Source of the DNA: Isoetes taiwanensis
Lineage: Eukaryota; Streptophyta; Lycopodiopsida; Isoetales; Isoetaceae
Assembly: GCA_021234155.1 (NCBI GenBank)
Contig: JAJEKV010000041.1
Location: forward strand, 3,588,829-3,652,828
Direction of reading: 5' to 3'
DNA length: 64,000 nt
Positions 35,982 through 47,808 of the stretch are shown piece by piece. The notes beneath the pieces are model-generated. The model was not told the origin of the DNA, did not search any database, and worked only from the letters and a program-made list of their open reading frames with translations. Within the stretch, counting starts at the first letter, position 1, and every line of letters begins with the position of its first letter. Both the position numbers and the translations under genes were made by a program.

Positions 35982-36052
35982 CTTATTACTGACACGGTTT
36001 TTCCCTCGAAAATCCTTCGGGGCGAGGGTTTTTTAACCCGGACAGTAATAAG
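35982..36052 (+). other. 3' UTR stem-loop of LINE-C
   Basis: Outer arms CTTATTACTG (35,982-35,991) and CAGTAATAAG (36,043-36,052) are perfectly complementary. An inner stem CCCTCG (36,003-36,008)/CGAGGG (36,023-36,028) sits inside. It lies about 55 bp after the last coding codon and could be the RNA end recognised by the RT. Confidence 0.65.
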
Positions 36053-36109
36053 TTTGTTGCGCTCCTTCTGGGTCCCATAGGCCGATTGGTCTCAGTGGAC
36101 GATAAAAAA

Positions 36110-36640
36110 CCATTCTCATTCTGTTAATATTTGTCTGCGATAAAAGAACACAGTTGTAATTGAGTAATGTTCATTGGCAAAAGATATTAACGTTAGTACT
36201 CCTGTGAAGGCTTTGCAGAAAACAAACTTATGCTATAAAAGAATAATGGTTGTATTATTGACATAATCTAGCGATTCTATTTGTTCTGTTCGTGTGATTC
36301 TTATGTCATTTTATATCTATTAGGTTCCTTTGTCAAAACATTAAATTATTAGATCCAAAAGGTCTTTACAGTAGGGCAATGAAGTACATAGACATTAGCA
36401 GAGGGATGGTTGACAAAATGTTAGAAGACAAATCTACTTCGATATGCACAAGATATCTACTTGGATATGCGCACTATGGGTTGACAGTCTATTTTGTTTG
36501 GGGATTTGTAGTGGATGTGTTTGTATGATTACGTAACGTCCATGATATGTTAAGTGATGGCATGTTAGTTTCGGTTTTGAATGTAACATTATTGCAGCAT
36601 TTATGATATTGGATCCATTGTTTATTTAGGCAAGCGATGT
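36110..36640. other. No recognisable gene
   Basis: AT-rich spacer; nothing recognised apart from the foldback that follows. Confidence 0.5.
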
Positions 36641-36641
36641 T

Positions 36642-36730
36642 GCATTCTTGCCAGCCCTCTGACCTGCAGAATTCGGGAGCATCGTTGAGATACAACCAGA
36701 TTCTGCAGGTCAAGGGGCTGGCAAGCATGC
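36642..36730. ncRNA. Candidate microRNA-type foldback
   Basis: Arms 36,647-36,672 and 36,700-36,725 pair over 26 positions with two non-Watson-Crick pairs, and five more flanking positions pair with one mismatch. The loop is 27 nt. The upper stem includes CTTGCCAGCCC and GACCTGCAGAAT. Length, few mismatches and small loop are typical of a plant miRNA precursor or a tiny inverted-repeat element. The arm sequence matches no miRNA family I know, and the transcribed strand cannot be told. Confidence 0.5.
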
Positions 36731-38550
36731 CGGACCCCTTCTCCTTCCACGAAGTCAAGGTAACGACTTGATTTTCTCGTTTTTTTGCAGGCGAATTTTC
36801 ATTCTAGATAAGAATGATATTTGGATCGACAGGAATCCATACCCACTTACCTTGACGTTATATGGAGCCCAAGTTTTACCTTTGAGCTCCAAGTTTGTCG
36901 GATCAAGGAAGCCTTCTAGAGAAGATATCATGTACCAAAATGATCTACAAAATAATTAATCTGATTATTTGGGGAACAGTGATCTTTCGGAGCACATGCA
37001 GGCGGTCTTAGCTCCTGGCATGTGTTCCTGTGCGTACTTGGCATCCTTTTAACTGTAGTAGCCATGCATTGTCGAACATTGGATGTTAGTAGTAGGTCCC
37101 ATTCAATAAGTTTAAACCAAAGAAACGTTCGCAACAGACTTGGCTGCCGTGACAAAATTCTTGGAGTTATATAACTCTTAATTAATTTTCCGTAGTCATG
37201 CCCTCGAGGTAAGGTAATAGGAAGAGGTGTGAAAGGTGATCCAGTTTATCATAACATAGTAGTCATTCTTGATTGTCAACTTAGTTGCTCCTTGTAGATT
37301 TTTAACTAGATCCACAAGCATATTAACCATCATCCTAATCCAGAAGGTACTATTGAACCATAAGTAGTCTTGTGGTACAACATGTCACCATTGACAAATT
37401 ATTTGGGATTATTGTTAAACATGGATAACACTAGATTCCAATGAACACTTGTAAAAATTACCATTGGAAGGACGAATATAAAGGACAAAGGAGTTGCATA
37501 AATTTTGGAATATACCAAAGTTTGGGAGATGTACACGTCACATGTGCTCCATACATAGGCAGGCAGATTCTTAGAAGAAATAAGTATTTGCAAAAGTTGA
37601 CTAATTTGTGTATCTATAAGAGTAAAAACAAGGTCTTGCAATAAGCCCAATGCAGGACTCACTTCACTTGTGAAAAACAACAAGGAGCATAAAGTTACCA
37701 TTAAGAGCAATGGCAGTTCTAGCAGTCAGGCAATGGCCGAGGCAAAAAAGGCAGCCGGATGCAAAGAGGACTATAAAGAACAGAGGAATTGCATAAATTT
37801 TGGAATATGATGACATGCCAAAGTTTAGAAGATGTATTTATGCAGCCAGAACATGCAATTAAGGAATTACTGCCTTATTGTTAGGCGCCAGTTGCTTTAC
37901 TTCTTAAGATGATTCCTGCTTCATCTGTTCTGCAAGAGCAGCTTGTTCCTTATCATGTCAGTAGCATTTTTTGGTTCATCTGCTACCACCTGCAAGAAGA
38001 TACAGTAATGTAGCATCATCCACAAAAGCATTACCATTGCCAGGTAAATGTTTCACTCAACTTATGGTTTACCATGTTGCATTGTCGAATTGCTTCCTCA
38101 TACTCAAGCTTCAGATAGTATGCTACCATGTTTAAATGACATGGTTAGTTCACAGCATTCACCATCAAAGAAACATAAAGTCATAGGCTAGCGCATGTAA
38201 CAAATAAGAATAATTGTGAGACTTGCAGATGAAACACTAGAGGCCAGATTAGTCATGTATCCTTGACAAGCAATACTGAGAGTTATGCTCATAAAGGAGC
38301 TACCGTGTGCAAAGACCATATTGCAAAATAGATATAAGACAACTATCAGTAACACCTGTTGCATCACATCTTCATTATTATTTTTATTTAAAAGCTTCAT
38401 TCCATATTGTCGGCAGAATCAATGAGCTCTTCAACCATCAGCATGTGACCTACCTACCCTGCTTACAGAACAACAAATAATCCTCAAATAATGTTGTTAT
38501 ATCTCCTGCAGTTGTGCAAAGTGTAGCAATATACATCCATACACCTTTCA
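36730..38550. other. No recognisable gene
   Basis: AT-rich spacer. The words TAAATTTTGGAATAT and ATAAAGNACANAGGA recur at 37,470-37,520 and 37,770-37,810, a diverged local duplication. Confidence 0.45.
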
Positions 38551-38556
38551 TCTCAT

Positions 38557-38831
38557 GGGTGAAAGCATGTTAGGGCCTACATAAAAAATTACCAAAAAGG
38601 TACTTTTCTGTGTACTTCTGTGCAAGTACATAATTGTATTTTAAAGTACCTAGACTACAAGATTGACTAAAAGAAATTGTGTTATATTCAAGAGTAGTAG
38701 TACATACATGTTGTAAGGTACTTTGTGATGTCAAGAAGATGTTAAGAACTCAAATATATCATCATCTTTGACTACCCAGAGTATTTTCCAGGTAGTTTCC
38801 AAAACATGTAGGCCCTAACATGCTCTTACCC
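38557..38831. mobile_element. MITE copy B (275 bp)
   Basis: Starts GGGTGAAAGCATGTTAGGG and ends with the complementary CCCTAACATGCTCTTACCC. Flanked by the 4-bp duplication TCAT (38,553-38,556 and 38,832-38,835). Same family as the copies at 19,178 and 52,458. Confidence 0.9.
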
Positions 38832-39439
38832 TCATACATATCTAAATTATGAGAGAAGCCCTCTAGCCATAGCCATCATGCAAAGGCACATGACCTGCAA
38901 TTTTTTGTGAGCAATAAGTACACATTCACTCATCTGAACCTTCAATTTACACATGGGCACTCTAGCACTGATCTCTGATACATAATCTCTATAAGGAAAT
39001 TCCACAAACCTCTATAGCATTCTTTTCCTATCATCCAAGTCTATGGATCCTTATGTTCATGCATATGAACATCAAATTTCACCCATCATTTTTATCTCTA
39101 TGCACTTCTGCAGCAAAGGAAGCAAGAAAGGAGCCATGGCCCCGATTTGTGGAAGAATGGTTGGGACATCAGAAATAAAGATAGAGGTCAACCAACATCA
39201 ACCAGCATGAATCTACAAAGGAAAAAACTCCAGGCTAGGTAGAGTTTATCATAGGCCAATCAAACATTACGATGGGGTGGAATTCGACAAGCAATAGAAT
39301 TGCAGATATTGAACAAAAAAGGGGCAATGAAGGGGAGGGCCGATCATCCTAAAAAGGAGTTAGGTCAACTGCACGACCTTCCCAACAGGCATGGATGGCT
39401 TATCTTTCTTAACCGACCATTTCTCTAGATCAAGATCTA

Positions 39440-42400
39440 ATTGCCCATTGAGTGTCCATGTCAAATTTTAAGACACTTTCTCTTGCCGCTCAAGAGGGAA
39501 TCTTGCATGGACTTCCTATGAACAATGGGTCGCAGGAGATCTGTAATCAATATGTGGATGACACTTTCCTTTTTCTGAGGGCAGATGAGCAAAATTTGCA
39601 AAATGATGTTTCCTTGTTGGATTCTTTTTCCCTAGCATCTGGTATTTTTGTGGGTTGGCAGAAGTGCACAGCACTATGGGCATTGGACTCTCCAGTTCCA
39701 CCATGTGTAACTGCCTATCCATGGAAGATCCTTCCTCATGGTAAAGCAACCAAACTTCTTGGTATCCCTATAGGTGTTCATATCTCATCAGGTGACGCTT
39801 GGGAGGCAGTGATTAAGGGCTTGGAAAAGCACCTTTTCTGGTAGTCCACAGCTAAGCCTTCCATGGCGGGACGAATCATTATGGCTAAGTCAGTTTTTAG
39901 TAGCACCCATGTGTATATGGCTTCGTTCATATTGGCTCCACAGTCGAAAGTACAACTTATCGTCAAGAACTTTATCTGGGGGGAAACAACTATTGAAAGA
40001 TCAAACAATTACAACTATTGAAATTCAACCACTCTATTTTTTTCATGGCATTTGGATCCATGCAACCGCCCCCCTCACCGACCTCACAAAGCATGAGAAA
40101 GTAAGAGATTGGATGACACATTGGAAGGATAACGCGCAGACATGGTTCCAATATTGAAGGAGGCATTGATCATTGCTCTATTTCTTACATTACCAGATCC
40201 TCAGAAAGATAAGTGGGTTGCCACCGACCCGAGTAAGATAGCTACTGGAGGAGTGCTCATGCAAGAAGGACAGGTTATCGTTTATGACTTTAAGAATATG
40301 AATGATGCGGAATAGCGACACTCAACACATGACCAAGAGTTGTTTGGGGTTGTGGTAGCTTTGCGAATTTAGAGGCATTATCTCCTTGGGAGGAGGTTCC
40401 AGTTGGACACCGATCATTAGAGCCTCCAATATATTGTTACGCAACCCCACCTTAACCTTTGACAATGACGATGGATGGAATTCTTAGAGGAATATGACTT
40501 TGAGGTTGTCTATAAACCATGCAAGCACAACATTGTTGCCGATGTCCTCTCTACATATCCTTTAGTGACCCCATGCATTGTAATCTCTATTCTCAACAGT
40601 GAGTTTGGAAAGACAATTGAGCAGGTTCTATCAGCAGATCCAGAATTTTTGAAAGTATGGCAAAGTTTGTCCAAGGATGCTAGGACAGACAAGGAGCATG
40701 AAGTTTTCCGTTATTATAAGAAGGAAGGTAACCTCATTTATTACAAGAATAAATTATGTGCGCGAGAAACATCAGGGGTTCGGAAGCTCATTCTACATGG
40801 CACATATAATAGTCTAATAGCTGGACATGTAGGATTCATGAAAACCTATTTCAAGATTAGATCCAGCTACTTTTGGCCTAGAATGAAGCAGCATATTGCC
40901 AGCCACATTAAGCAGTGCCAGCTATGTCAACAAACGAAGGCAGAATGATTGTGAATTCCGGGGGAATTAGAGCCGTTGGAAGTTCCCAATGCAAAATGGG
41001 AAGTCATCATTATAGGTCTTCTGCGAACTCTTATGGGATTTGATGTCTTGATGGTAATGGTGGACAAGCTCTCTAAATTGACACATTTCTTGCCACGCCG
41101 CACCATTGATACCGCCTTAGATACCGCACTCTTGTTCTCTAGAGATATTTTTCGCCTTCATGGTATGCCATGCGCCATCATTTTGGATCATGATCCTAAG
41201 TTTGTTAGTGCGTTCTGAATGGATTTCTTTGGCACTATACAAACCAAGCTCGCCATGAGTACGACATACTATCCTCAAACTGATGGTCAGACAGAGCGCA
41301 TTAATTGAATCATTGAGGATATGCTGTGTAACTATGTCTAGAACAAACACTCGCAATGGGCAGATTATATCCATTTGGTGGAGTTTGCATATAATAGTAC
41401 CAAGCAGGAGTCCTCCATAATATCTCCATTTATGATCAACTATGGGTACCAATGCCTCACTCCAAACATGTGGCATAATCTGGTTTCCAAGGTGGAAGTG
41501 TCCCAACAATTGCTTACGGATATGCAAACCTTTGTCGAGGAAGTCCGTGGGTATTTGTTAGCAGCCAGAAGTAGACAAAAGAGTGTTGCTGATAAGCATT
41601 GCATACCACGGAGTTTCAAGTTGGCGAATCCATCTGGTTAAAGATTAAAGTTAAGCAGACCAAGCTCAAGATTGGTAATTGTAAGAAATTGGCACCACGA
41701 TAGGCAGGACCCTTTGAAATCACCCAACGAATATGCCCCCAAGCCTATAACTTGAATTTGCCCACACATCTAAAGGTCCATAAAGTTTTTCATATAAGCC
41801 TTTTGAAGAAGAATGCACCAGATCCAGATGAGATGCTCGATACATCAACACTTCTGGAAATGACTGAAACAATTGGAGAGTTTATTTGGAGAATTTTGAA
41901 TAATGTGGATGAGTCCCCGGGTTCCCATCTTGTTTATCAATCTTTGCAAATGTGCATTTCTTTTGGGTCTCCATCTCTTAGGCCACTTTTTCCCTGGACT
42001 CTGTTTTATCCATTGACCGCACACCCTAATGCGTCCCCATTTCTTAGAGGATTGCTAGTTGTGTGTGAGAGTGACCATCTTGCGCATACTAGCACTACTG
42101 CAAGTTGTTGATGGATTCCATTGGATGACGGTGGTCATCTGGTATCTTCAGTCCACTCATTGACGGAGCGTCGATGGAGATCAGCAGGTGTGTATATGAT
42201 ATCTGATGGGTATAATAATCAAAGGCAGTTGTTGACATGGAAGAGTTTAGAGCTAAGTTCCTCCTATTAAAGTGGGATCGGGCTATTTGGCAGAAGGTGT
42301 CTTCAATTCTTCCTCCAGTAGCACAAGTGGATGACCCCAGCCTTGGATAGTTCATGACCGTGTCAAAGCAGATAAGTTGGTGAATTCCAGGTACAAGGTC

Positions 42401-43127
42401 TTGCTTGCTGCAGACGTCTTGCCTCCTTCATCCAAGTGGCCTTTGGTCATTCTTAGGGATCGACGGAAATCAGTATGGAAATGGGCATGGGATAAACTAC
42501 TCCATCCCAAAGTATCTGTTTTATGGTGGCAGGTTCATTCATCGTTGTTTGCGCGTTAATATTTTGGTGCACAGATTTCGCCCAGAGGTATCTGCACTTT
42601 GTCCCTTATGTGCACAGAGGGACGAGGCAATTGAGCATTGCTTCTTCCTGTGTAGACATGTCAGACATACTTGGTTGTGGCTTCAAGGCCTCTTTCGTTA
42701 CAATTTGAATAGGTAGCAGGTGTTATTAGCAGTCTATCCAAGTAGTTGGGATAATTTGGCGAAAAGGGCATTTCATTTGGCTTCTGCATGGATCATTTGG
42801 TCCATTTGGAAAAGAAGGAATCTTCTCATATTCAAAGGTCTTGCTTGTTCAAATGCACAGATCCTTCTTGATGCCCAACAACGAATTGTCAAGGCATTCA
42901 GGTGCTCATCAATTGCTAATGAGGTGAAGAGCCGTATTTGGGAGCATTATCTTCGGATTCACATTTATTTATGAAATTTTGCTTGCTCTTCATATTGTTT
43001 AGATGTTGTATTTAAGTGGGGTGGTTTTGCTCTGGTGGACATTCTCTCCACTGAGTTTTTAGTCCCCATTGTACTTTGTAACTTTCTCTGGATAATAAAG
43101 GCTCAAGTCCTTCAAAAAAAAAAAAAC
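39440..43127 (+). mobile_element. LINE-D, interrupted by a gypsy fragment
   Basis: RT C-terminal part at 39,452-39,990 (YVDDTFLFL, KATKLLGIPIG, SMAGRIIMAKSVFSS). After an unrelated gypsy pol segment the LINE resumes near 42,110 with WDRAIWQKV and a zinc-binding domain: KVSVLWWQVH, CPLCAQRDEAIEHCFFLC, ASAWIIWSIWKRRNLLIFKG. AATAAAG and an A-run end it at 43,127, directly against the first T unit. Several stops. The family is that of LINE-A/B. Confidence 0.82.
40020..41900 (+). pseudogene. Ty3/gypsy pol fragment (RNase H, integrase) nested in LINE-D
   Basis: RT/RNase H tail: TAPLTDLTKHEK, WVATDPSKIATGGVLMQ, FEVVYKPCKHNIVADVLS. The integrase zinc domain (HGTYNS..GHVG and CQLCQ) is near 40,795-40,935, then the integrase core with VMVDKLSKLTHFLP, ILDHDPKF and YYPQTDGQTERIN. 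Where gypsy integrases have the first catalytic Asp (DFI) this copy reads III, so that residue is lost. Stops at several points. No LTRs, so it is not a clean insertion. Confidence 0.82.
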
Positions 43128-45089
43128 CCTGACAGAACTAGTCCAGGCAACAACCCTACTAGCACCTCAGACTACATCGGTCAATCCCTCAATAGTCTTA
43201 TCATTCCATACATGGACCGAGCTAATCCAAGATGGCATACCTTCTCCATGATCTTTAAACGATACATGTTCATGCCTTAGTTCAGCTGTGTACTTACACC
43301 TTTTAAAACTAAAAATTTCAGCATTACTAATTACATGCTCATTTGCTAAACCCTTCAAGGCTAATATATCTGGTCATACCAATTTTAGTACTACAGAATT
43401 CCAGAGTAAGATGCTTTTTTAATTAAATACAAGGCATCATACATGAGCCATGATAAAAAGCTGACCAGATTTAGATATCCAAGTGTTCAACTAAATACTC
43501 AAGCATTAACTTATGCATGGAATAAGATAACAGAATACCTTAAGTTATCATCCTTAAAACAAAAGAGATATTGTCTAGCATAACGCCACTTTTTTTTAAA
43601 CAAATAGACCTCAGTTAGTTGCTGCCACTATAGAAGTTCCTGTAAGCCAAGATGTGCAGCCAGTTGAACTTGGCATCCCGAATCCATCCTTTCGATTCCA
43701 TCATCCATGCAAAACACCTAATCCTAGGACAAGAGAGCCACATTGAGAGGAGAATATCCGTACCTGCAGCCAATCAAGCAAACATTAGCACAAAAGTGGT
43801 AATGAAGCAAGGGCCAAAAGGTACATTGGGTATTCTCGGCTCTTCGCCCTTTACCCAATGTAGCCTTTTGCCCAAAGTTAGTGTAAAGCAACTGGAAAAA
43901 AAGGGGAATGTAAAAGTAAACAACAGCATTTTGTCTAAACCAATAGGCATATAATGATGCAATATGCATCCTCTATAAAATGTTTTTAGAATGTTATTCC
44001 TTCAAACAACTTATTTCGTACATTGCAAAGACATATTATACAAAGGCAAACAATGCAGCCTTAAAAAATATTTCATGTATCGAGTTTATTAATCTAGCAA
44101 TGATTCCTTATTCCCCAAGAATCGGTCTATTGCATGTAATGTGTTTGTTACCATACTCTTATGCAGCTTTGCCTCGTTAGGCTCGGATATATTGACCATA
44201 AATTAGCAATGTCATATGAAAAGCAAAAGAGTTTTCGGACTGTGTTTGAAGCTTGGAGTAACCATAAGCTTGTTGTTTTTGCGAGAGACTCCTGGGTCAC
44301 TTGGAAGGAGTTCGATCTTGCTTTTAGAGCATGACACCGACCAAGGAAACGTGTCGCTTCATGTGTTCACCAAATAAATAAGATACTTGCTAAGAGCCAA
44401 AATATCTGCTTTGAAGGCCATGTGCTTGCCAAAATATTCAAAGATCCATTCAAAGATCTTTTCTGGCATTGTATCTCTGCTTCCTTGATAGTCATACCAG
44501 CTTATATGCTTGCAGATATAAACGAACTTTGGAGTATCATTACATGTTTAGGATATCCAATAAGCTGATTTTCGGATCTTCAGAGCAAGCCCATTATAAG
44601 ATATCTGCTATTCTTCCTCTGGAGCACGCTAGCAGCCAAGGACTTCATGAACTTGTTTTTAGAGCATGCAAACGGCAAAGAAGACATGCCGGTTCATGTA
44701 TTAGCCACGAAATGGCTATAGCCATAAAATGCTCATCTGCTAGTGGGCATTTTTGCCTAAGAACGGCATATCTGAAAGCGCCGTTCGGCAAACCCTAAAG
44801 GTAATTCGTTGAAAAATAGCCTTACTTTAACATATTTTCAACCCCAAATTATCCTTTAATTTTAAATTAAGAAGGAAATGTATTTATTTGCATCATAAGC
44901 AATTAATTTTTGCACCGCTATCTTCCAGTAAATCCAGAGTAATAATTATATGCCATGTTGCATATTCAAGTGCATATGTAAAGATTACTCATACTAGTTG
45001 AAAAACTTTCATGTGTTTCCCATGTGATAACTTTCATGTGTTTCCCATGTGATAGCTCACATTCAAGAGATACATGTCAATCAATAATA
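43127..45089 (-). mobile_element. T unit a (partial)
   Basis: It begins at the A-run shared with the LINE-D tail, at the point matching AAAACCCTGATAGAACTAG of later units, so the structured 3' part of the unit is missing. It contains the stem-loop at 43,811-43,873 and carries a short TTTCATGTGTTTCCCATGTG duplication near 45,010-45,050 shared with unit b. Confidence 0.85.
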
Positions 45090-45095
45090 AAAAAA

Positions 45096-45205
45096 TCCTA
45101 CCTCCAACCGTAGGATAGTAGAAGACCCTACATGTATGTACTGTAACAATAGGATGGGCAAGACCCTACCATTACAGTAAGGGTCTTGCACTATCCTATA
45201 ATTAC
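45096..45205 (-). other. T terminal RNA-like structure (three further copies)
   Basis: Plus-strand ATCCTAC/GTAGGAT mini-stem, then AAGACCCTAC twice in direct order and AGGGTCTT once inverted, so two alternative stems are possible. The stronger is AGGATGGGCAAGACCCT (45,151-45,167) with AGGGTCTTGCACTATCCT (45,179-45,196). TACTGTAA and TTACAGTA can pair as well. Equivalent copies lie at about 47,810-47,920 and 50,536-50,645. Confidence 0.7.
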
Positions 45206-46499
45206 AATATGCCATAGATACTATTCTTTCTGTATAATCAGAAGGAAAGAAAGAAAGAGAAGATAAGGTGTTGGAAGTTACCTTGATTGAGCTTCCAGAA
45301 TTTGCACCAAGGTGCCCGTCACATATTTGATACCCAAAATATGACTTATCATATGATGTAAAGTCATTTACTTTTTTGGAGAGCCAAGTGGCACGTTTTG
45401 ATAGGCTACAATGACAAGTGGCATTGTATTTGCCTTATGACAGAATCTTATTCTGGCCTTGACAATTCCTTTTAACTATAGCAACAGCATATTGATTCTC
45501 ATATTTTTCCTGATCAACAGTACCTAGTCATGTTGAAATGGTTAACTCCAAGGAGCTCCAGTGGCCCATACCCTTTTCAAATATATTTATCAGAATTCAA
45601 TCTGAACTTCATGAGAACTCAACCTGAGCTTCATGTATGTCTTGTACAAGTGTTGTCCTGTTCTGCATATGTGTCCTGTATAGGCACAATAACATTAAAT
45701 ATTAGCATCATCCATAAATGTTATGCATCATGCCAAAAGTTTAATCATTGACTTTTGCTCATATAACATGGAGAGATATGACACTGGTAAAACCAATGAA
45801 ATGAAGTATCTAAAAAAAACCCTGATAGAACTAGTCCAGGCAACAACCCTACTAGCACCTCAGACTACATCGGTCAATCCCTCAATAGTCTTATCATTCC
45901 ATACATGGACCGAGCTAATCCAAGATGGCATACCTTCTCCATGATCTTTAAACGATACATGTTCATGCCTTAGTTCAGCTGTGTACTTACACCTTTTAGA
46001 ACTAAAAATTTCAGCATTACTAATTACATGCTCATTTGCTAAACCCTTCAAGGCTAATATATCTGGTCATACCAATTTTAGTACTACGTAATTCCGAGTA
46101 AGATGCTTTTTAATTAAATACAAGGCATCATACATGAGCCATGATAAAAGTCACCCGATTTAGATATCCAAGTGTTCAACTAAATACTCAAGCATTAACT
46201 TATGCATGGAATAAGATAACAGAATACCTTAAGTTATCATCCTTAAAACAAAAGAGATATTGTCTAGCATAACGCCACTTTTTTTTAAACAAATAGACCT
46301 CAGTTAGTTGCTGCCACTATAGAAGTTCCTGTAAGCCAAGATGTGCAGCCAGTTGAACTTGGCATCCCGAATCCATCCTTTCGATTCCATCATCCATGCA
46401 AAACACCTAATCCTAGGACAAGAGAGCCACATTGAGAGGAGAATATCCGTACCTGCAGCCAATCAAGCAAACATTAGCACAAAAGTGGTAATGAAGCAA

Positions 46500-46562
46500 G
46501 GGCCAAAAGGTACATTGGGTATTCTCGGCTCTTCGCCCTTCACCCAATGTAGCCTTTTGCCC
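46500..46562 (-). other. T stem-loop beside conserved splice-site sequence
   Basis: Arms 46,500-46,520 and 46,542-46,562 pair over 21 positions with two single-base bulges; loop ATTCTCGGCTCTTCGCCCTTC. Copies lie at 43,811-43,873 and in units c and d. It is homologous to the E stem-loop. The minus strand reads on into TTGGCTGCAG^GTAC. Confidence 0.75.
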
Positions 46563-47071
46563 AAAGTTAGTGTAAAGCAACTGGAAAAAAAGGGGAATGT
46601 AAAAGTAAACAACAGCATTTTGTCTAAACCAATAGGCATATAATGATGCAATATGCATCCTCTATAAAATGTTTTTAGAATGTTATTCCTTCAAACAACT
46701 TATTTCTGTACATTGCAGCACATATTATACAGTGCAAACAATGCAGCCTTAAAAATATTTCATGTATCAGGAGTTTATTAATCTAGCAGCGGATTCCTTA
46801 TTCCTGCAACAGTCTATTGCCTGTAACAGTGTTTGTTACCATACTCTTATGCAGCTTTGCCTCGTTAGGCTCAGATATATTGACCATAAATTCGCAATGT
46901 CATATGAAAAGCAAAAGAGTTTTCAGACCTGTGTTGAAGCTTGGAGTAACCATAAGCTTGTTGTTTTTGCAGAGACTCCGGGTCTACTGGAAGGAGTTCG
47001 ATCTTGCTTTTAGAGCATGACACCGACCAAGGAAACGTGTCGCTTCATGTGTTCACCACGAAATAAGATGC

Positions 47072-47482
47072 TTGCTAAGAGCCAAAATATCTGCTGAAGG
47101 CCATGTGCTTGCCAAAATATTCAAAGATCCATTCAAAGATCTTTCTGCTGTATTGTATCTCTGCTTCCTTGATAGTCATACCAGCTTATATGCTTGCAGA
47201 TATAAACGAACTTTGGAGTATCATTACATGTTTAGGATATCCAATAAGCTGATTTTCGGATCTTCAGAGCAAGCCCATTATAAGATATCTGCTATTCTTC
47301 CTCTGGAGCACGCTAGCAGCCAAGGACTTCATGAACTTGTTTTTAGAGCATGCAAACGGCAAAGAAGACATGCCGGTTCATGTATTAGCCACGAAATGGC
47401 TATAGCCATAAAATGCTCATCTGCTAGTGGGCATTTTTGCCTAAGAACGGCATATCTGAAAGCACCGTTCGGCAAACCCTAA
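47072..47482 (+). other. Open stretch in T unit, 136 codons, unrecognised
   Basis: Starts MLRAKISAEGHVLAKIF and is also open in units c (139 codons, changed end) and d. High identity between units makes openness weak evidence. The DNA around 46,995-47,110 and 47,340-47,450 is an internal duplication (TTTTAGAGCATG.., CACGAAAT..). I recognise no domain. Confidence 0.25.
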
Positions 47483-47808
47483 AGGTAATTCGTTGAAAAA
47501 TAGCCTTACTTTAACATATTTTCAACCCCAAATTATCCTTTAATTCTAAATTAAGAAGGAAATGTATTTATTTGCATCATAAGCAATTAATTTTTGCACC
47601 GCTATCTTCCAGTAAATCCAGAGTAATAATTATATGCCATGTTGCATATTCAAGTGCATATGTAAAGATTACTCATACTAGTTGAAAAACTTTCATGTGT
47701 TTCCCATGTGATAACTTTCATGTGTTTCCCATGTGATAGCTCACATTCAAGAGATACATGTCAATCAATAATAAAAAAAAAAAAAAAAATAATAATAATA
47801 ATAAAAAA

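Larger units (their letters stand above)
34645..36110 (+). mobile_element. LINE-C fragment with RT end and structured 3' UTR
   Basis: A 5'-truncated non-LTR element. One reading frame (34,645-35,925) carries the RT C-terminal half and a terminal zinc motif; a conserved-looking stem-loop and short downstream sequence follow. Flanks without related sequence suggest a truncated insertion. Confidence 0.8.
45096..47770 (-). mobile_element. T unit b (complete)
   Basis: Full unit: terminal structure 45,096-45,205, CGGTCAATCCCTC block near 45,874, stem-loop 46,500-46,562 beside the splice-site-like CTGCAG/GTAC, then a plus-strand open stretch 47,072-47,482. It ends in A17 plus an (AAT)n tract. Confidence 0.85.

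Noticed and set aside
43167-43358. 63-codon minus frame repeated in each T unit as a conserved small gene
   Set aside because: Conservation is no higher than that of the surrounding repeat DNA, and it spans a probable intron edge homologous to the E intron.
45096-45205. HDV-like double pseudoknot ribozyme
   Set aside because: The candidate P1 arms are about 75 nt apart and separated by a different stem; the nested order does not match.
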